From Gemmatimonadota bacterium (GTDB lineage: Bacteria; Gemmatimonadota; Gemmatimonadetes; Gemmatimonadales; Gemmatimonadaceae): DNA of 8,395 nucleotides. How positions within the stretch are numbered: the stretch's first letter is position 1; each line of letters opens with the position of its first letter. Shown here piece after piece: positions 5,850 through 8,395 of this stretch. The DNA lies in NCBI GenBank assembly GCA_031127185.1, contig JARIET010000116.1, positions 1 to 8,395 on the forward strand. The letters are read 5' to 3'. Below the pieces are notes generated by a model that worked only from the letters and a program-made list of their open reading frames with translations, was not told where the DNA came from and made no database searches. The position numbers and the translations under genes were made by a program.

Positions 5850-7679
5850 CTACTTCTTGCAGTAGGCCTTCGTCATTTGCTCGACATAGCCGTTGAGCGT
5901 CATCAGGGAGCCCATCACCTGCTGGGCGGCTTGCGGGTTGAACCGACCGCCCGCCGGCACCGCGCCCTGGGCAGTCACGAAGTAATCGTTGGCTTGATTC
6001 GCCAGCGCACACGCCCTGGGATATGCCTCGTCAATCATGGCCTTCTGCCTTGCGGCGTCCGGCTTCTGCGCCTTGATGTCGTCGCTCAACTTGCGTCCGA
6101 TGTCACCGGCTTCGGTCAAATAGATCTGGCCGACGCTCAACGCTGTGACGCCCATGACGAACTTGCCCTGCGATTCCAGGGTGGTTCCCTTGGCTAGCGT
6201 ATCTGCCCAGGCGGTCGTCGCATAAGCTGCCAGCGTGGTGGCCTTCAGTGCGGCCGCGTCAGCGCCCTTGGCCTTCAGCGTGTCGACCCAGGTGCGCATC
6301 ACGTTGCCCGCCTGAACGGCGGCTCCAGCGATTTGGTTCTTGTCCTCGCCGTTTACAATCATGTCCTTCACCATCGCGATCGCATCGTCGAACTTCGGCG
6401 GGTTCTCGGCGAGGAGCGCCGTTGCAACGCTCGCGCGGAGATCCTTGAGCTTCGGGTTGGCGGCCAGCGCCCGCTTGGCAGCGGCGAGTGAGGCGGACGC
6501 GTTGCCGGCCCGACGGTAGAACGTCACAGCGTACAGTGGGAAGTCCGTGGCGGCCGGGAACTTGAGCGACGCCCTGTTCGACAGATCTGCAGCTTCCGCG
6601 AAGTTGGAGTCCGCGTTCGCTGCGCCAATCATCTTATAGAAGTACGACGTGTCAGCCGTGGCCGTGTCCATCGTGGCCATCTGCTTGCCCACCGTCAGCG
6701 CCGTCTTGTACTCCTTGGCGTTGATCAGGATCAGCCAGTACGGGCGGATCAGATCAATGTTGCCCGGGTTGTCCGCGACGCCCTTCTCGGCGAGCGGACG
6801 TGCCTTGTCAAACTGGCCCATGGCGGCAAGGTCGTTGACAATGTCGGCGGTGAGCTTGGCGTTGCCCGGATCGGCGGCGCGAAGCGCCATCAGCGCCTCC
6901 ACCTTCTTTTCCTTGTTGCCGGCCGCGTCGTACAGCATCACGAGCTCCTGCCACGCCGCCTTGCTCTGCGGATCGATGTCACGGATCTCTTCCACGAGCT
7001 TCGTGATCTCAGCGGCCGGAGCCTTCTGGTCCTTCATGAGTCCAAGTTGGCAGTAGCGGAGCCATGCCGTCTTCGGATAGTCCTTGAGGCCCGCGGCAAC
7101 TTCCTTCGCGGCATCGGCGTACTTGCGCTCACGCCCCATCATGAAGCAGGCCTTCTGGTTGTCACCAGTTTTGTTCAGCACATCCGAAAACGCCCTGGAA
7201 ACGAGCTTGGCCGCGTCTTCGAACTTCGGCGCCTCAAACACGCCGAGCGGTTGCGCCATGTTCGCGTCGCGCGAGAGCACCGCCGAGGCTGTGATCTTGT
7301 AGCCGGCGCCGACTTTCTCGACAAACGCGTTGATGTAGTAGTCCGCCTTGAGCTGCTTGGCGAGCGCAATGGCGTCGCCGGCCGCGAGGCCGACCGATGG
7401 ATCGTAGCCGGAGGCGGTCAACGTGTTCTCAACATCGGCTTTCGGCATGACCGAAAGCGTGCGGAATGAGACCGCTCCCTCGATCTCTGAGCGAATCCGG
7501 TCGGCGCACTGTATCGCCAGCACCTTGTCGGGCGTATGGCAAGCGCTGACCATCAGCTTGGGCGCGTCCGGGTTCGGCCCGCGTCCCCGCATGCTGGGCT
7601 GGGCGACTGCAAGGGATGCGCTTCCTGCGACAAGCAACGTCGCAAGCGCTGCGGTCTGTGCGAAATGCCGAGCTGTCAC
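5850..7679 (-). CDS. Exported TPR-repeat protein with CsgG/FlgO/TolB-N-like N-terminal domain, function unknown
   Basis: I do not recognise a named family for the whole protein. With the start chosen it has 609 residues: a Sec-type signal peptide (about 1-26, hydrophobic core ALATLLVAG, cleavage probably AVA before Q27), an alpha/beta region (about 40-165) in which GLAAGDAIALAKQLKADYYI (97-116) and the following strand-like segment recall FlgO/CsgG/TolB-N-like domains, then helical pairs of TPR type (roughly 175-205, 242-272, 274-308, 309-340, 344-376, 378-410, 412-444), and a helical C-terminus without clear repeats ending in YCKK. C47 and C58 could form a disulfide. It probably acts in the periplasm or at the envelope as a protein-protein scaffold; this is inference. 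I prefer GTG at 7679 because GGAGG (7693-7689) lies 9 nt upstream and it yields a compact signal peptide; an in-frame ATG at 7715 starts only 4 nt after the tRNA. The frame stays open through the tRNA to 8015, but that extension is not coding. A terminator follows the gene. Confidence 0.85.
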   Translation of the reverse strand: MTARHFAQTAALATLLVAGSASLAVAQPSMRGRGPNPDAPKLMVSACHTPDKVLAIQCADRIRSEIEGAVSFRTLSVMPKADVENTLTASGYDPSVGLAAGDAIALAKQLKADYYINAFVEKVGAGYKITASAVLSRDANMAQPLGVFEAPKFEDAAKLVSRAFSDVLNKTGDNQKACFMMGRERKYADAAKEVAAGLKDYPKTAWLRYCQLGLMKDQKAPAAEITKLVEEIRDIDPQSKAAWQELVMLYDAAGNKEKKVEALMALRAADPGNAKLTADIVNDLAAMGQFDKARPLAEKGVADNPGNIDLIRPYWLILINAKEYKTALTVGKQMATMDTATADTSYFYKMIGAANADSNFAEAADLSNRASLKFPAATDFPLYAVTFYRRAGNASASLAAAKRALAANPKLKDLRASVATALLAENPPKFDDAIAMVKDMIVNGEDKNQIAGAAVQAGNVMRTWVDTLKAKGADAAALKATTLAAYATTAWADTLAKGTTLESQGKFVMGVTALSVGQIYLTEAGDIGRKLSDDIKAQKPDAARQKAMIDEAYPRACALANQANDYFVTAQGAVPAGGRFNPQAAQQVMGSLMTLNGYVEQMTKAYCKK

Positions 7680-7688
7680 GGTCCGAAT

Positions 7689-7693
7689 CCTCC
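7689..7693 (-). promoter_or_regulatory. Shine-Dalgarno GGAGG deciding the TPR-protein start
   Basis: GGAGG on the minus strand sits 9 nt before GTG at 7679 and inside the 12 extra codons of the longer ATG (7715) form. It favours the GTG start and leaves the space next to the tRNA as untranslated sequence where the tRNA 3' end can be processed. Confidence 0.6.
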
Positions 7694-7719
7694 GAGTGGT
7701 TTTCTGCTGCGCCATCCAG

Positions 7720-7793
7720 TGGGCGAAGAGGGACTCGAACCCCCGACACCCTGCGTGTAAGGCAGGTGCTCTAACCAACTGAGCTATTCGCCC
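7720..7793 (-). tRNA. tRNA-Val (anticodon UAC)
   Basis: A full 74-nt cloverleaf can be folded by eye: acceptor GGGCGAA/TTCGCCC, D stem GCTC/GAGC with loop AGTTGGTTA, anticodon stem CCTGC/GCAGG with loop CTTACAC (anticodon TAC, read as UAC), 5-nt variable region GTGTC, T stem GGGGG/CCCTC with loop TTCGAGT, and discriminator A at 7720. The 3' CCA is not encoded (next bases are CTGG), so it must be added by the CCA enzyme. It reads valine GUN codons, mainly GUA and GUG. It lies between the small membrane-protein gene and the TPR gene on the same strand. I find no convincing promoter of its own in the 95 nt upstream, so it may be cut from a longer transcript. Confidence 0.97.
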
Positions 7794-7888
7794 AGATTGC
7801 TGATTCACTGCACCTGCCGGCCACAAATCCGCCTGCAACTGCCTACTCCCTTGTACCCGCCCCACGCAGCGGCGGACCGAGCTGCCGG
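7794..7888. other. Spacer between the small membrane-protein gene and tRNA-Val
   Basis: These 95 bases show no open frame of their own and no terminator hairpin with a T-tract on either strand. On the minus strand TTGCAG and TTGTGG occur, but neither has a plausible -10 at 16-18 nt. The word GCCGGCAG occurs twice about 65 bases apart, at both ends of the spacer. This is best read as transcribed leader or spacer upstream of the tRNA. Confidence 0.5.
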
Positions 7889-8059
7889 CTACGACAGTAT
7901 CGCGATAGGAATCAGGATACAGTAGCCAACGACCAAAAAGATGGGCGCGATGGTCATCCCGCCGCGAGCGAGATCGGCGTACCCCAGCGCCAAAACTGCC
8001 CCGGCAATTCCCCACCGGAACGACGCGCGTTTGGTCAATGGCCGGGTGGCATCAGTCAT
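7889..8059 (-). CDS. Small two-helix membrane protein, function unknown (56 aa)
   Basis: The predicted 56-residue product has a short polar/basic N-terminus (MTDATRPLTKRASFRW), a first hydrophobic stretch (about 17-30), a Gly-rich turn (ARGG at 31-34) and a second stronger hydrophobic stretch (about 36-55, including FLVVGYCILIPIAIL). This looks like a genuine hairpin membrane protein and not random translation. I do not recognise a named family. The frame is open further upstream to 8140, but I chose ATG at 8059-8057 because a promoter-like TTGACA-N17-CAGATT pair lies inside that extension and ends 9 nt before this ATG. No clear Shine-Dalgarno is seen, in line with a leaderless or very short leader. 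It is followed by tRNA-Val, with no terminator between. A Gemmatimonadota-type conserved hypothetical is my guess. Confidence 0.65.
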   Translation of the reverse strand: MTDATRPLTKRASFRWGIAGAVLALGYADLARGGMTIAPIFLVVGYCILIPIAILS

Positions 8060-8068
8060 AAGGCTGGG

Positions 8069-8097
8069 AATCTGCGACCCTTCTATGGTGGTGTCAA
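8069..8097 (-). promoter_or_regulatory. Candidate sigma70-type promoter for the small membrane protein and possibly tRNA-Val
   Basis: A perfect -35 hexamer TTGACA (8097-8092) is followed after exactly 17 nt by CAGATT (8074-8069), a weak -10 matching TATAAT at three positions (A2, A4, T6). The 9 nt from there to the ATG at 8059 would leave a leader of only a few bases. It lies in the short gap after the gene ending at 8115. The -35 and spacing are good and the -10 is poor, so confidence is moderate. Confidence 0.5.
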
Positions 8098-8114
8098 GCA
8101 ACAACATCGGCGTT

Positions 8115-8395
8115 TCACGCACCCTTAATCTGATCGTCATTTCCGGGCTTTTGTTCCCGGTCCAGATCTACGGCGGTCGTCTCACCCAACAGGAGGGCGA
8201 TGGCGCTCTCCCGCTCGCGACGTTCGGCGGCCGCGTCCGCCGCCACCATCGCTGCCAGACGCGACCGGTCGCGCCGCCGCCTTGAGACCCAAAACGGGGC
8301 GATCAGCAGGAAGAGCACCATGGACGCAAAGCCGACGTCGGCGAAGAGTGCCAGCGCACCGTAGCGCGTCCGGGTGGACCTCCGCCAGGTCGACT
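8115..8395 (-). CDS. C-terminal part of an unidentified membrane protein (5' end outside window)
   Basis: An open frame of 92 residues plus stop enters from the right edge. It has basic residues (about 4-10), a hydrophobic segment (about 11-36, from YGALALF to LIAPFWV), a run of arginines right after it (38-41), and a charged Ala/Glu/Arg-rich helical tail (about 42-72) ending in a polar stretch. The positive-inside rule places the tail in the cytoplasm. An ATG at 8321 lies in the middle of the hydrophobic segment and has no ribosome site, and no other start codon occurs in frame within the window, so the gene most likely begins outside it. I do not recognise the family. It ends 55 nt before the small membrane-protein gene, with the candidate promoter in between. 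Confidence 0.55.
   Translation of the reverse strand, partial: STWRRSTRTRYGALALFADVGFASMVLFLLIAPFWVSRRRRDRSRLAAMVAADAAAERRERESAIALLLGETTAVDLDREQKPGNDDQIKGA

Noticed and set aside
7811..7892. Two copies of GCCGGCAG flanking the spacer upstream of tRNA-Val, considered as an attachment site or terminator
   Set aside because: Only 8 bp, no integrase gene in the window, no match to the tRNA 3' end, and no T-tract; chance is likely in GC-rich DNA.
5850..8015. 721-residue form of the TPR protein starting at 8015
   Set aside because: The first roughly 100 codons run through the tRNA-Val gene, and the real signal peptide begins near 7679.

Overview
The window is GC-rich and every gene I can support is read from the minus strand. 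It holds the start of a division and cell-wall (dcw) gene cluster and, upstream of it, a short accessory stretch. In transcription order (high to low coordinates) the layout is: the 3' part of a membrane-protein gene running off the right edge (8115-8395), a 56-residue two-helix membrane protein (7889-8059), tRNA-Val(UAC) (7720-7793), a large exported TPR protein (5850-7679), a strong intrinsic terminator (5789-5826), then rsmH, ftsL, ftsI, murE and the N-terminal two thirds of murF, which runs off the left edge at base 1.

The dcw part is compact. rsmH and ftsL are separated by 1 nt. ftsL and ftsI are 48 nt apart, and that gap carries an 11-bp tandem repeat running into the ftsI start codons. 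ftsI/murE and murE/murF each share a 4-nt GTGA overlap, which is typical of translational coupling. The products act together: RsmH methylates 16S rRNA, FtsL and FtsI form part of the septal peptidoglycan machine, and MurE and MurF add meso-diaminopimelate and D-Ala-D-Ala to the UDP-MurNAc peptide. MurE carries the DNPR motif of meso-DAP-adding enzymes, so the wall is probably of the A1gamma/Gram-negative type. FtsI ends in a single PASTA domain. No mraZ lies directly upstream of rsmH.

The organism is probably a Gram-negative-type, high-GC bacterium. The PASTA-bearing FtsI, the meso-DAP MurE and the general character of the TPR protein fit Gemmatimonadota. This is an impression from gene content, not a proven assignment.

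The least ordinary items are the exported TPR protein (apparent CsgG/FlgO/TolB-N-like N-terminal domain), the repeat at the ftsI start, and two candidate promoters placed so close to start codons that leaderless or nearly leaderless mRNAs are plausible. No gene-free stretch exceeds 300 bases; the largest is about 95 nt (7794-7888). I see no mobile element, CRISPR array or phage gene. I did not find a clearly new multi-gene system here.
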